From an uncultured Collinsella sp. (GTDB taxonomy: Bacteria > Actinomycetota > Coriobacteriia > Coriobacteriales > Coriobacteriaceae): a stretch of 16,361 nucleotides of DNA. Positions 1-6,762 of this stretch are shown one piece after another; the first letter of the stretch is position 1, and each line of letters begins with the position of its first letter. The position numbers and the translations under genes were made by a program. The stretch covers positions 1 to 16,361 of the forward strand of contig CALHWR010000037.1 of the NCBI GenBank assembly GCA_938036665.1. Reading direction: 5' to 3'. Below the pieces are notes generated by a model. The model was not told the DNA's origin, did not search any database, and saw only the letters and a list, made by a program, of their open reading frames with translations.

Positions 1-33
1 ACTTGAAAAGTGCGAACATAAAAACAGTTTCAT
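1..33 (-). CDS. 5' end of a leftward gene, possibly peptidase S51 / type 1 glutamine amidotransferase-like
   Basis: Reading the minus strand, an ATG at 33-31 follows a strong AAAGGAG Shine-Dalgarno site (47-41) with a 7-base spacer. The frame stays open to the window edge, giving 11 residues: MKLFLCSHFSS. The ribosome site and spacing make this a credible gene start, although only 33 bases are visible. An N-terminus of the form MKLFL-S-S is reminiscent of peptidase-E-like (S51) proteins, where a first beta strand leads into a Rossmann-like fold. That resemblance is weak and from memory, so the product should be treated as unknown. Confidence 0.55.
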   Translation of the reverse strand, partial: MKLFLCSHFSS

Positions 34-81
34 CAATATTCTCCTTTATATATAAGATCTAATTTGTTGAACTAAGCCGTG

Positions 82-110
82 TATACCATACTCTCCAATG
101 AAAGAACGCC
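82..110 (-). promoter_or_regulatory. Candidate extended -10 promoter for the leftward gene
   Basis: On the minus strand TGGTATACA (90-82) has the form TGnTATACA, an extended -10 hexamer. No good -35 is present, which extended -10 promoters tolerate. Transcription would start near 75, leaving a leader of about 40 bases before the ATG at 33. The surrounding DNA (1-130) is clearly more AT-rich than the coding parts of the window. Confidence 0.35.
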
Positions 111-137
111 CTGATATAGCGAAATATTGCCGTTTTC

Positions 138-267
138 CTGCATACGTGCGTACGCACTCCACAGGAATTCTAAGGGGCCTGCCCCCTTAGCACGCGGACT
201 TTGGAACAAAGTCTAGTGTGCTACGCCTTGCCAGAGGTGTACTGGCTCCCGGTACGCACGTACGCAG
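138..267. repeat. 130-base nested inverted-repeat element (cloverleaf or MITE-like)
   Basis: Outer arms 138-153 and 252-267 pair at 15 of 16 positions, the one mismatch being A142 with C263. The perfect core is TACGTGCGTAC (143-153) against GTACGCACGTA (252-262). Inside lie three hairpins in a row: CTAAGGGG (170-177) with CCCCTTAG (183-190); GACTTTG (197-203) with CAAAGTC (207-213), lengthened by 190-195 pairing with 216-221; and GCCAG (230-234) with CTGGC (242-246). The whole could fold as a four-way junction in RNA or single-stranded DNA, or be a small non-autonomous mobile element with 16-base terminal repeats. ATTGCC occurs on both sides (126-131, 270-275) but is not flush with the arms, so a target duplication is not established. 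Confidence 0.6.
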
Positions 268-298
268 CAATTGCCATCAATGCGCCATATAGGTGGCG

Positions 299-325
299 AT
301 CAAGTTCGCACAAAGCGAACTTGAT
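299..325. repeat. Perfect 11-bp hairpin
   Basis: ATCAAGTTCGC (299-309) pairs perfectly with GCGAACTTGAT (315-325) across a 5-base ACAAA loop. A weaker 5-bp hairpin, CGCCA (283-287) with TGGCG (294-298), ends one base before it. Neither side carries a clear T-tract, so a terminator role is not supported. It could be a protein-binding palindrome or part of a larger structured element. Confidence 0.55.
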
Positions 326-336
326 TCCTCAAAGCA

Positions 337-375
337 AAAGGCAGGATACCACCGTCATAGTGATACCCTGCCTTT
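337..375 (-). repeat. 9-bp inverted repeat, possible weak leftward terminator
   Basis: AAAGGCAGG (337-345) pairs with CCTGCCTTT (367-375) around a 21-base loop. On the minus strand the second arm reads CCTGCCTTTTGCTTTG, so a broken T-rich tail follows it. It would be a third, weaker leftward terminator behind the two at 429-532. The long loop makes this less convincing than its neighbours. Confidence 0.4.
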
Positions 376-422
376 GCTCGTTTAACGCTCTGTGTAGTCC
401 TTCCGCAGAATTTCCGATAAAC

Positions 423-470
423 AAAAAACGTACCCGAACCCTTTCTCGTAAAGAATCGGGTTCGAGTACG
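423..470 (-). terminator. Leftward intrinsic terminator downstream of the dehydrogenase
   Basis: CGTACCCGAACCC (429-441) pairs with GGGTTCGAGTACG (458-470), 12 of 13 positions, with a further CTTT/AAAG pairing (441-444 with 450-453) inside the loop. On the minus strand the stem is followed at once by six T residues (428-423). This is the classic intrinsic terminator form for leftward transcription. It lies about 22 bases beyond another hairpin terminator, so the dehydrogenase appears to have two in series. Confidence 0.75.
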
Positions 471-491
471 AACTGAATACTGGAGCAATAT

Positions 492-532
492 AAAACCACC
501 ACAAAGGTGCCTGTCCCCTTTGTGGCGGTTTT
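492..532 (-). terminator. Palindromic terminator element, copy 1 (minus orientation)
   Basis: AAAACCACCACAAAGG (492-507) pairs with CCTTTGTGGCGGTTTT (517-532), 15 of 16 positions, around a 9-base loop. On the minus strand the stem ends in TTTT, and the element begins ten bases after the dehydrogenase stop codon, so it should work as its terminator. The minus-strand loop GGACAGGCA and both arms match the element at 8125-8166, which sits at a similar distance after another gene. It therefore looks like a dispersed repeat serving as a terminator. Confidence 0.75.
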
Positions 533-541
533 GGCCTAGAG

Positions 542-1624
542 CTAGAGCGTGTGGCCGTAGGCGTTGGCGGCCTTGATGGCGGCGGCGAACTTTTCGTCGG
601 TGAAAGGCTCGGGATTGCCTTGCTTCCACTCGTTGGTGGCGTGTGCGAACTCGCACAGGGCAGGGATATCGGCCTCGGAAAGCCCGACCTGTTCAAGCGT
701 CACGGGCAGCCCCATCTGCTTGTTAAAGTCGGCGTAGCGCTCAAGGTTCTTGGTATCGCCCGTATAGGCAAACAGCACGAGCACGCCCAGGCTCACGACC
801 TCGCCGTGCAGGTAGGAGCCCTCGCGCGGAATGCTGCAGGAAGCGTTGTAGAACGCGTGCGCCACGCTCGAGTTGTAGTAGTAATCGTTTTGGTTGGTCA
901 GGTTCGAGACATAGCCCGTGTTGACCACGATATCGAGCGCGATCTGCTTGACGGCTTCGGTCGACAGGTTCTGGCGAACGTCCTCAAGACCCTGGACGCC
1001 AAAGGTAAACAGCGGCTCGGAGCAGGTGTGGGCGAGTGCTAGGCCAAGGCCTGCCGTGTGCTCCAGGTTGCCGGCGCTCGTGGCGTACTCGACCTCGGGC
1101 TGCTTGGACAGGGCATCGCCCACGCCCGCCCAGAAGTACTCCGCCGGAGCCTCGGCGATGATCTTGGGGTTGATGAAGATGTGCGCGGGGCGGTTGGGGT
1201 ACGAATAGCCCTCGAGCGAGCCGTCGTCGTTGTAGACAACGGCAATGGCGGTCGCGGCCGAGCAGTTGGAGCAGATCGTCGGTACCGTAAAGACGATCTT
1301 CTTGAGCTCGATGGCCGCCGTCTTGACGGTGTCGAGCGCTTTGCCGCCGCCGCATGCGATGAGCACGTCGGCTTCCTGGCAGGCAGGGGAGTTCACGACC
1401 TTGGCGATATTGGCACGCGTACTGTTGGTGCCATAGACGCGCGTCTCCAGAACCTCGACATCGGTACCTTCAAGCGCCGCCGCGATACCCGGCAGCGCCG
1501 CAGCCAGGGCTCGCTTGCCGCCAATGATGGCGACCTTGGTCGCTCCGTACTCTGCTAGTGCGGCGGGCAGCTCGATAAAGCAATCCTCGCCAACGGTGTA
1601 GTCGCTCATTCCGATCGTGCGCAT
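542..1624 (-). CDS. Iron-containing / glycerol-dehydrogenase-like alcohol dehydrogenase
   Basis: A 360-residue NAD(P)-dependent oxidoreductase of the iron-containing alcohol dehydrogenase superfamily, closest in pattern to GldA and hydroxycarboxylate dehydrogenase HcxA. The N-terminal half is the nucleotide-binding domain, with the GGGK motif at 92-95 and a VPT-S-A segment near 114-126. The C-terminal half is helical and carries the metal ligands Asp170 (VGDALS), His256 (SVAHAF) and His273 (YLHGEV). All three are present, so it should be active. The start at 1624 is chosen because AAAGAAGG (1637-1630) lies 5 bases upstream; the longer frame to 1684 has no such site. It is divergent from ileS and followed by two terminators, so it is probably a single-gene unit. 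The substrate (glycerol, a hydroxycarboxylate or another alcohol) cannot be told from sequence. Confidence 0.9.
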   Translation of the reverse strand: MRTIGMSDYTVGEDCFIELPAALAEYGATKVAIIGGKRALAAALPGIAAALEGTDVEVLETRVYGTNSTRANIAKVVNSPACQEADVLIACGGGKALDTVKTAAIELKKIVFTVPTICSNCSAATAIAVVYNDDGSLEGYSYPNRPAHIFINPKIIAEAPAEYFWAGVGDALSKQPEVEYATSAGNLEHTAGLGLALAHTCSEPLFTFGVQGLEDVRQNLSTEAVKQIALDIVVNTGYVSNLTNQNDYYYNSSVAHAFYNASCSIPREGSYLHGEVVSLGVLVLFAYTGDTKNLERYADFNKQMGLPVTLEQVGLSEADIPALCEFAHATNEWKQGNPEPFTDEKFAAAIKAANAYGHTL

Positions 1625-1745
1625 AGCAACCTTCTTTCGTTCGATAAAGTGCTTACAGGTATTTTGCTCCAGGAGAAAGTCCACGGCCGCAAGAAATTTC
1701 GAACGTATAAAACCAGTGTTGAGGGTTTTTCGCTGGCGCGGAACG

Positions 1746-1754
1746 TGCTAGCAT
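1746..1754 (+). promoter_or_regulatory. Extended -10 promoter for the ileS leader
   Basis: TGCTAGCAT fits the extended -10 form TGnTAnnnT. No convincing -35 is present: TTGAGG at 1719 is too far upstream, at 24 bases. A start near 1761 would place the 5' end just ahead of the first T-box stem, which fits the expected layout of such leaders. Confidence 0.5.
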
Positions 1755-1770
1755 ACTCCGCATAAGCGTT

Positions 1771-2067
1771 GATGGGGACGAGTAGTCGGCCGTCCGCATG
1801 CTACAGAGAGCGGGGAGCGCTGAGAACCCGTGCATGCGACCGATGAAAATCACCCCGGAGCTGCGGTCCCAACGGACGTGCCGCGCAGGTTCGTCTTAGT
1901 AGATATCGCCGAGATGGTCGTCGATACAGGCCAGCCGAGTAACGGATGCGAGCGCGCGAATACGCGGGCGAGGGCATCTAAGCTGGGTGGTTAAGCGAAG
2001 AGCTTTTGCGGGCGTACAGTCCGTTTTGCGGCGCTTCGTCCCAGCTTGTAGGGACGGGCGCTTTTTT
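1771..2067 (+). promoter_or_regulatory. T-box riboswitch leader sensing tRNA-Ile
   Basis: A cis-acting leader RNA that senses uncharged tRNA-Ile and controls ileS. The stem I region (about 1771-1890) carries an AGAGAG motif (1805-1810) and GAAAATCACC, in which AUC at 1849-1851 is the likely isoleucine specifier codon. Stem III is GATGC (1945-1949) with GCATC (1974-1978). The antiterminator forms by AGCTGGG (1981-1987) with CCCAGCT (2040-2046) and GCGAAG (1995-2000) with CTTCGT (2034-2039). It leaves a 7-base bulge TGGTTAA (1988-1994) whose TGGT complements the tRNA ACCA end. The usual bulge is UGGNACC, so the last bases are atypical. The antiterminator shares 2034-2042 with the terminator stem, so the two are mutually exclusive, which implies transcriptional attenuation. 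Confidence 0.9.
2031..2067 (+). terminator. T-box attenuator terminator of ileS
   Basis: GCGCTTCGTCCC (2031-2042) pairs with GGGACGGGCGC (2051-2061) as a 6-bp and a 4-bp helix separated by a small TT/G internal loop, followed by six T residues (2062-2067). It should form when charged tRNA-Ile fails to stabilise the antiterminator. A second small hairpin, GGGCG (2078-2082) with CGCCC (2087-2091), lies between it and the ribosome site and has no clear role. Confidence 0.85.
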
Positions 2068-2110
2068 GGTGCCCAGAGGGCGTGCGCGCCCATGACATGA
2101 AAGGGGTACC

Positions 2111-4912
2111 GTGGCAAACGAGTACAAGCAGACGATGAATCTGCCTAAAACCGGATTTCCCATGCGTGCCGGTCTTTCCAAGTCCGAGCCCAAGCGACTC
2201 AAGGACTGGCAGGACAACAAGGTCTACGAGCAGGTTCTGAAGAAGAACGAGGGTCACAAGAAGTTCGTGCTGCACGACGGCCCTCCGTACGCCAACGGTC
2301 CGATCCACATCGGCCACGCCATGAATAAGATCTCCAAGGACATGATCAACCGCTACTGGATGATGCAGGGCTATGAGGTTCCCTACGTCCCCGGTTGGGA
2401 CTGCCATGGCCAGCCGATCGAGCACAAGGTCGAGGAGAAGCTCGGCACCGAGAAGTTCAACCAGACCTCCACGGCTAAGATCCGCGAGCTCTGCAACAAG
2501 TTCGCTGTCGAGAACATCGAGCTGCAGAAGGCCGGCTTCCGTCGCCTGGGCGTGCTCGGCGACTGGGACAACCCCTATCTGACGCTCTATCACCAGCATG
2601 ATGCCGCCGACATCGAGGTCTTCAAGGCCATGTTCGATAAGGGCATGATCTATCGCGGACACAAGCCGGTTCACTGGTGCAAGCATTGCCACACCGCACT
2701 CGCCGAGGCCGAGATCGAGTACTCCGATGAGACGAGTCCCTCCATCTTTGTTCGCTTTGAGATGACCTCCAAGCCCGCCGGCCTCGAGAACTTCGACGGC
2801 CCGGTCGACTTCATCATCTGGACGACTACCCCGTGGACCATCCCCTCCGATCAGGCCGTTTCCCTCAAGCCCGGCGCCGCCTATGTCGCCGTTGAGCACG
2901 ACGGCCGCGCCGAGGTCATGCTCGAAGACCTGGCTCCCAAGTGCTGCGAGGAGTTTGGCTGGGAGTACACCCCGGTCATGGTCGACGGCAAGCCCTACGT
3001 GGTTTCCGCCGAGACCTTCCACCACATCCACTACAAGCAGCCGATCTTTGACGGCGTTGAGGGCGTGGCGCTGCTGGCCGATTACGTCGGTGTCGATGAC
3101 GGTACCGGTATCGTCCACAACTCGCCCGGCCACGGCGTCGACGACTACTTCGCCTGCCTCAAGGAGGGCATCACCGACATCTGCATGCCGGTCGATGACG
3201 ACGGTAAGTTCTACACCGGCGAGGAGTTTGGTACCGGTGGCCCCTTCAGCGGTATGGACACCGATGAGGCCAACCCGCACATCATCGAGTTCCTGCGCGA
3301 GCGCGGCACCCTGGTCCTCGAGAAGAAGATCACGCACAGCTATCCGCACTGCTGGCGCTGCAAGCACCCTGTGCTCTTCCGTGCTACCGACCAGTGGTTT
3401 GTCTCGATGGACAAGACGGGTTTGCGCGAGCAGGCTGGCAAGGAGGTCCGTGAGAACGTCAAGTGGTATCCGGCCCACGCGGCCAACCGCATCGGTGCCA
3501 TGGTCGAGCAGCGTCCCGACTGGTGCATCAGCCGTCAGCGCAACTGGGGCGTGCCTATCCCCAGCTACACCTGCGCCGACTGCGACGAGAAGGTCATGAA
3601 CGACGCTACGCTCGACGCCGTTATCAAGCTCTTCCACGAGAAGGGCTCCGATGCCTGGTTCACCGACGCTCCCGAGAGCTACCTGGGCGAGGCCTGCGTC
3701 TGCCCCAAGTGCGGCGGCCATCACCTCAAGGCCGATAAGGACATCCTCGACGTGTGGTGGGATTCCGGCGTCTCCTGGAAGGCCGTCTGCGAGTACCGTC
3801 CCGAGCTGGAGTATCCGGCGGATGTGTACCTCGAGGGCTCCGACCAGCACCGCGGTTGGTTCCAGAGCTCGCTGCTCACCTCGGTGGGCGCCAACGGCCA
3901 TGCTCCGTACAAGGCGGTCGTCTCGCAGGGCTTCACGCTCGACGGACAGGGCCGCAAGATGTCCAAGTCGCTCGGCAACGTCATCGACCCCAACAAGGTC
4001 TGCGACGAGATGGGCGCCGACATCATCCGCCTGTGGGTTGCATCCGTCGATACCAGCTCCGACGTGTCCATCGACCACGAGATTCTCGCCCGTACGTCCG
4101 ATGCCTACCGTCGTTTCCGCAACACGCTGCGCTTCCTGCTCTCCGAGCTCGAGGGTCAGTTTGAGCCCGAGACCGACGGCGTTGCCTTTGCCGACCTGCT
4201 GCCACTCGACAAGCTCATGGTTGCCCGCCTGACCCAGGTCCAGGCCGAGGTTGACGACGCCTACGCCAGCTACGAGTTCCCGCGTGCCTACCGTGCACTC
4301 TACGACTTCGTGGTGACCGAGCTTTCCAACGTGTATCTCGACGCCCTGAAGGACCGCCTGTACTGCGAGAAGCCCGGCTCGCTCGAGCGCCGCAGCGCCC
4401 AGACCGTGCTTGCCGAGCTCTTCTCGATGCTCATGCGCGACCTGCAGCCGATCCTGTCCTACACGGTCGACGAGGCCATGGCCTATGCGCCCGCCGGCTG
4501 CGTCGATCACCAGAAGTACGCCGCGCTGCTCGATTGGTATAAGTCGCCCATTACGGTCGACGAGGCCAATGAGTTTGAGGGCGTGCTCGAGGCTTCACTC
4601 GAGCTCCGTAGCGCCGTGACCAAGGCCCTTGAGGATGCCCGCTCCGCCGGAACCTTCACTAAGAGCCAACAGGTCCGCGTCAAGGCGGTCGTTCCCGCCG
4701 AGATGTATGCGCTGCTGACCGGTGATAAGGCCGTCGACCTGGCCGAGTTCTACATCGTCTCCGATGTTGAGCTGACCCAGGGCGAGGAACTCTCCGTTGC
4801 CATCGAGGCAGCCGAGGGCGAGTGCTGCGATCGATGCTGGAACTATCGCAGCACCGTCGGCGAGTACAACGGTCACGCCCACATCTGCAAGCGCTGCGCG
4901 AATGCCCTTTAA
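2111..4912 (+). CDS. ileS: Isoleucyl-tRNA synthetase
   Basis: A 933-residue class I aminoacyl-tRNA synthetase that charges tRNA-Ile in the cytoplasm and edits misactivated valine. The HIGH signature is at 66-69 (HIGHAMN) and KMSKS at 616-620 (RKMSKSLGN). The CP1 editing insertion lies between the two halves of the catalytic domain, with the editing-type segment WTTTPWTIPSDQA. The C-terminus has a zinc-finger-like pair of CxxC motifs (906/909 and 926/929). Length and domain order are typical for the bacterial enzyme. The start is GTG at 2111, supported by AAAGGGG (2100-2106), four bases upstream. Expression is controlled by the T-box leader, and an intrinsic terminator follows, so it is likely monocistronic. 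Codon choice is strongly C/G-ending, as expected for a highly expressed gene. Confidence 0.98.
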   Translation: MANEYKQTMNLPKTGFPMRAGLSKSEPKRLKDWQDNKVYEQVLKKNEGHKKFVLHDGPPYANGPIHIGHAMNKISKDMINRYWMMQGYEVPYVPGWDCHGQPIEHKVEEKLGTEKFNQTSTAKIRELCNKFAVENIELQKAGFRRLGVLGDWDNPYLTLYHQHDAADIEVFKAMFDKGMIYRGHKPVHWCKHCHTALAEAEIEYSDETSPSIFVRFEMTSKPAGLENFDGPVDFIIWTTTPWTIPSDQAVSLKPGAAYVAVEHDGRAEVMLEDLAPKCCEEFGWEYTPVMVDGKPYVVSAETFHHIHYKQPIFDGVEGVALLADYVGVDDGTGIVHNSPGHGVDDYFACLKEGITDICMPVDDDGKFYTGEEFGTGGPFSGMDTDEANPHIIEFLRERGTLVLEKKITHSYPHCWRCKHPVLFRATDQWFVSMDKTGLREQAGKEVRENVKWYPAHAANRIGAMVEQRPDWCISRQRNWGVPIPSYTCADCDEKVMNDATLDAVIKLFHEKGSDAWFTDAPESYLGEACVCPKCGGHHLKADKDILDVWWDSGVSWKAVCEYRPELEYPADVYLEGSDQHRGWFQSSLLTSVGANGHAPYKAVVSQGFTLDGQGRKMSKSLGNVIDPNKVCDEMGADIIRLWVASVDTSSDVSIDHEILARTSDAYRRFRNTLRFLLSELEGQFEPETDGVAFADLLPLDKLMVARLTQVQAEVDDAYASYEFPRAYRALYDFVVTELSNVYLDALKDRLYCEKPGSLERRSAQTVLAELFSMLMRDLQPILSYTVDEAMAYAPAGCVDHQKYAALLDWYKSPITVDEANEFEGVLEASLELRSAVTKALEDARSAGTFTKSQQVRVKAVVPAEMYALLTGDKAVDLAEFYIVSDVELTQGEELSVAIEAAEGECCDRCWNYRSTVGEYNGHAHICKRCANAL

Positions 4913-4982
4913 GGCACGGTAACTCGGCATTTTAGTTATAGGGAGAACCTGGGCGCCTTCGGCCCATTTGCTCCGCTGAATA

Positions 4983-5020
4983 AAAGCGGCATTCCGTTTT
5001 TCGGAATGCCGCTTTCTTTT
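4983..5020 (+). terminator. Intrinsic terminator of ileS
   Basis: AAAGCGGCATTCCG (4983-4996) pairs perfectly over 14 bp with CGGAATGCCGCTTT (5002-5015) around a five-T loop, followed by CTTTT. It separates ileS from lspA. The stem starts with A and ends with T residues, so it may also work in the leftward direction. Confidence 0.9.
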
Positions 5021-5120
5021 ATGCTGGTTATTTATCTGACGTTAGCGAATGTGTCGTGCGCTCTGCGTGTGGCAATATAAGATGGTTAATTGCACTTAAC
5101 GTTATTTGAGCTTTGAGGGT

Positions 5121-5134
5121 AGGGGATTTCTTTG
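5121..5134 (+). promoter_or_regulatory. Ribosome site that selects a TTG start for lspA
   Basis: AGGGG at 5121-5125 lies six bases before TTG at 5132-5134. The next in-frame ATG (5150) has no purine-rich site ahead of it. The site therefore favours the rare TTG start. A weak -10-like TATAAG lies near 5076-5081, but no -35 of quality goes with it. Confidence 0.6.
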
Positions 5135-5731
5135 GGTCGTTCTGCGGATATGACGCCGCCTTTGCGTTGGCGGTTGGGTGTTGCTGGTAGCGTGGCGTTG
5201 GCCGTGCTGCTTGTTGACCAGCTGACCAAGCTTGCGGTTCGTGCCGTTGGCGATGCTCTGCATGTGACTGTTATCCCCGGTGTGATCGACTTCCTTTTCG
5301 TGCGTAACATCGGTGCTGCCTTTAGCATGGGCGAGGGACATGGCCTCGCGTTTGCCGTGCTGGCGTTTGTCGTTATCGTTGCGATCGCGGTGTACTTGCT
5401 TCGCGCGCCCCAGCTTGCTCGCTTTGAGGTTGTGGGCATGGCTATGGTCGTGGGCGGCGCCATTGGCAATGCGATCGACCGTCTGGCTTTTGGCTTTGTG
5501 ACCGATTTTATCGCCACCACCTTCATCGGCTTCCCCGTCTTCAATGTGGCCGATGTCGGCATTACGGTCGGTGTGGTGCTTGCCCTCTTCGGCTACATGT
5601 TTTTGAGCCCCGCCGCCCGTGAGGTCGATGCGACCGCCGAGCTTAACGCCCGTGACGAGGCCCGCGCCAAGCGCAATGCCAAGCAGCGTGGGGAGCGTGC
5701 CCGCAAGATTCGCGAAAGGAATGAGCGTTAA
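5132..5731 (+). CDS. lspA: Lipoprotein signal peptidase (signal peptidase II)
   Basis: A 199-residue membrane aspartyl protease that removes the signal peptide of lipidated prolipoproteins. Four hydrophobic segments lie near 15-37, 70-90, 98-118 and 140-158. The conserved blocks are VDQLTK (28-33), RNIGAAFS (58-65), GGAIGNAIDR with catalytic Asp116, and FNVADVGI with catalytic Asp141, so the active site is complete. Residues 162-199 form a very charged Arg/Lys/Glu-rich tail that is longer than in many LspA proteins and should be cytoplasmic. The TTG start is chosen from the ribosome site at 5121-5125. The stop overlaps the rluD start by one base (TAATG), so the two are translationally coupled. 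Confidence 0.95.
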   Translation: MGRSADMTPPLRWRLGVAGSVALAVLLVDQLTKLAVRAVGDALHVTVIPGVIDFLFVRNIGAAFSMGEGHGLAFAVLAFVVIVAIAVYLLRAPQLARFEVVGMAMVVGGAIGNAIDRLAFGFVTDFIATTFIGFPVFNVADVGITVGVVLALFGYMFLSPAAREVDATAELNARDEARAKRNAKQRGERARKIRERNER

Positions 5732-6744
5732 TGGCCGACATCCATATTCTTGTTGCCGACGATTCCGCTGGTCAGCGTCTTGACGCCTATCTGGGCGCCA
5801 ATGACGGCTGCCCTACGCGCTCTGCCTGCGCGCATCTGATTGAGGGCGGTGCCGTAATCGTGAACGGCGAGACCTGTCTGTCAAAAAAGTATGCCGTACG
5901 CGCCGGTGACCGCATCTCTGTCGACCTGCCCGAGCCTCACGATCCGACTGACGTGATTCCTGAGGCCATTCCCCTCGATATCCGCTACGAGGACGACTAT
6001 CTCATCGTGCTCTCCAAGCAGCGCGGCCTGGTGTGCCATCCTGCGCATGGTCATGAGAGCGGTACGCTCGCGAATGCCTTGGTCTATCACTGCGGTATCG
6101 ACCATCTGGGCACGGTGCAGGGCGAGGACCGCCCCGGCATCGTGCATCGTCTGGATCGCGACACTTCGGGCCTTATGCTTGCGGCGAAGGACGACGACAC
6201 CCAGCGCGCGCTCCAAAATCTCATTCGCACGCGCACGCTCGACCGCCGCTATATCACGCTCGTTCACGGTCATATCGCTATGGATGAGGGAACCATTAAC
6301 ACCGGCATTGCCCGTTCCACCCGTGACCGTGTCAAGATGGCGGTTTCGGACGATCCTTTCGCGCGCCAGGCCATTACGACCTTTAAGGTCCTCGAGCGCT
6401 TCGATTCCACACGCTTTGACGACGGCTACACGCTCGTCGAGTGCCACCTGTTTACGGGCCGCACACATCAGATTCGCGTGCATATGCGCCATATCAGCCA
6501 TGCCTGCGTGGGCGATCCACTCTACGGCAAGTGCGATGCGCGCGCCGATCAGGGCCTGACCAGGCAGTTCCTGCATTCCTGGCGCGTGGCGTTCGACCAT
6601 CCCGTGACGGGGGAGCGCATTGAGTGCCGCGACGAGCTGCCGTGGGATCTCGCTGCGGTTCTCGACGATCTGGCTCCGCGTTCGCTTGGCCGCACCGCTG
6701 CCGGCGACGAGATCGTTCCTCAGCTCGGTCTTCTCGAAGCCTAG
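5731..6744 (+). CDS. rluD: 23S rRNA pseudouridine synthase, RluA/RluD family
   Basis: A 337-residue RNA-modifying enzyme that isomerises uridine to pseudouridine in ribosomal RNA. An S4-type RNA-binding domain occupies about residues 13-65 (QRLDAYL ... VIVNG). The catalytic domain carries HRLDRDTSGLML (139-150), with catalytic Asp142, and the late GRTHQIRVHM block (243-252). Domain order and length fit RluD. The closely related RluC and RluA-like subfamilies cannot be fully separated by eye, so the exact target uridines are not certain. The lspA-rluD pairing is common in Gram-positive bacteria. Translation starts within the lspA stop codon. No terminator follows before the next promoter. Confidence 0.93.
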   Translation: MADIHILVADDSAGQRLDAYLGANDGCPTRSACAHLIEGGAVIVNGETCLSKKYAVRAGDRISVDLPEPHDPTDVIPEAIPLDIRYEDDYLIVLSKQRGLVCHPAHGHESGTLANALVYHCGIDHLGTVQGEDRPGIVHRLDRDTSGLMLAAKDDDTQRALQNLIRTRTLDRRYITLVHGHIAMDEGTINTGIARSTRDRVKMAVSDDPFARQAITTFKVLERFDSTRFDDGYTLVECHLFTGRTHQIRVHMRHISHACVGDPLYGKCDARADQGLTRQFLHSWRVAFDHPVTGERIECRDELPWDLAAVLDDLAPRSLGRTAAGDEIVPQLGLLEA

Positions 6745-6762
6745 TTAGTATTAGGTGGTTTC

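Larger units (their letters stand above)
34..541. other. Intergenic region rich in inverted repeats, no supported gene
   Basis: This roughly 500-base stretch lies between two leftward genes. Open frames here are short and lack ribosome sites or family resemblance, so I call none. The AT-rich part (34-130) carries the promoter and ribosome site of the leftward gene. From 138 to 532 the sequence is a near-continuous succession of inverted repeats: 138-267 (nested), 283-298, 299-325, 337-375, 429-470 and 492-532. The last two are leftward terminators. The others have no obvious role. Confidence 0.7.

Noticed and set aside
126..275. ATTGCC on both sides as target-site duplication of the nested element
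   Set aside because: The copies are six and two bases away from the arms, not flush, and a 6-base match is likely by chance at this distance. I keep it only as a note.
138..377. CRISPR array or integron attC array as explanation for the many repeats
   Set aside because: The hairpins differ in sequence, so there are no direct repeats of constant length and spacing. No cas or integrase gene is present and the attC core site pattern is not recognisable.
429..470. GGTTCGA next to a stem, suggestive of a tRNA T-arm
   Set aside because: No acceptor stem, D-arm, anticodon arm or CCA end can be built around it. The T6 run after the stem on the minus strand explains it as a terminator.
201..476. A 91-codon plus-strand open frame in the left intergenic region
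   Set aside because: It crosses several hairpins and a leftward terminator, has no ribosome site and shows no family resemblance.
542..1684. Longer dehydrogenase start at 1684
   Set aside because: The extra 20 residues do not resemble the family start and have no ribosome site, while AAAGAAGG lies at good spacing before 1624.
1991..4510. An open frame of 839 codons on the minus strand, antisense to ileS
   Set aside because: It is a shadow of the strongly codon-biased ileS gene. The ileS frame has complete family motifs, while the antisense product has a Val/Leu/Gly/Asp-rich composition with no family pattern.
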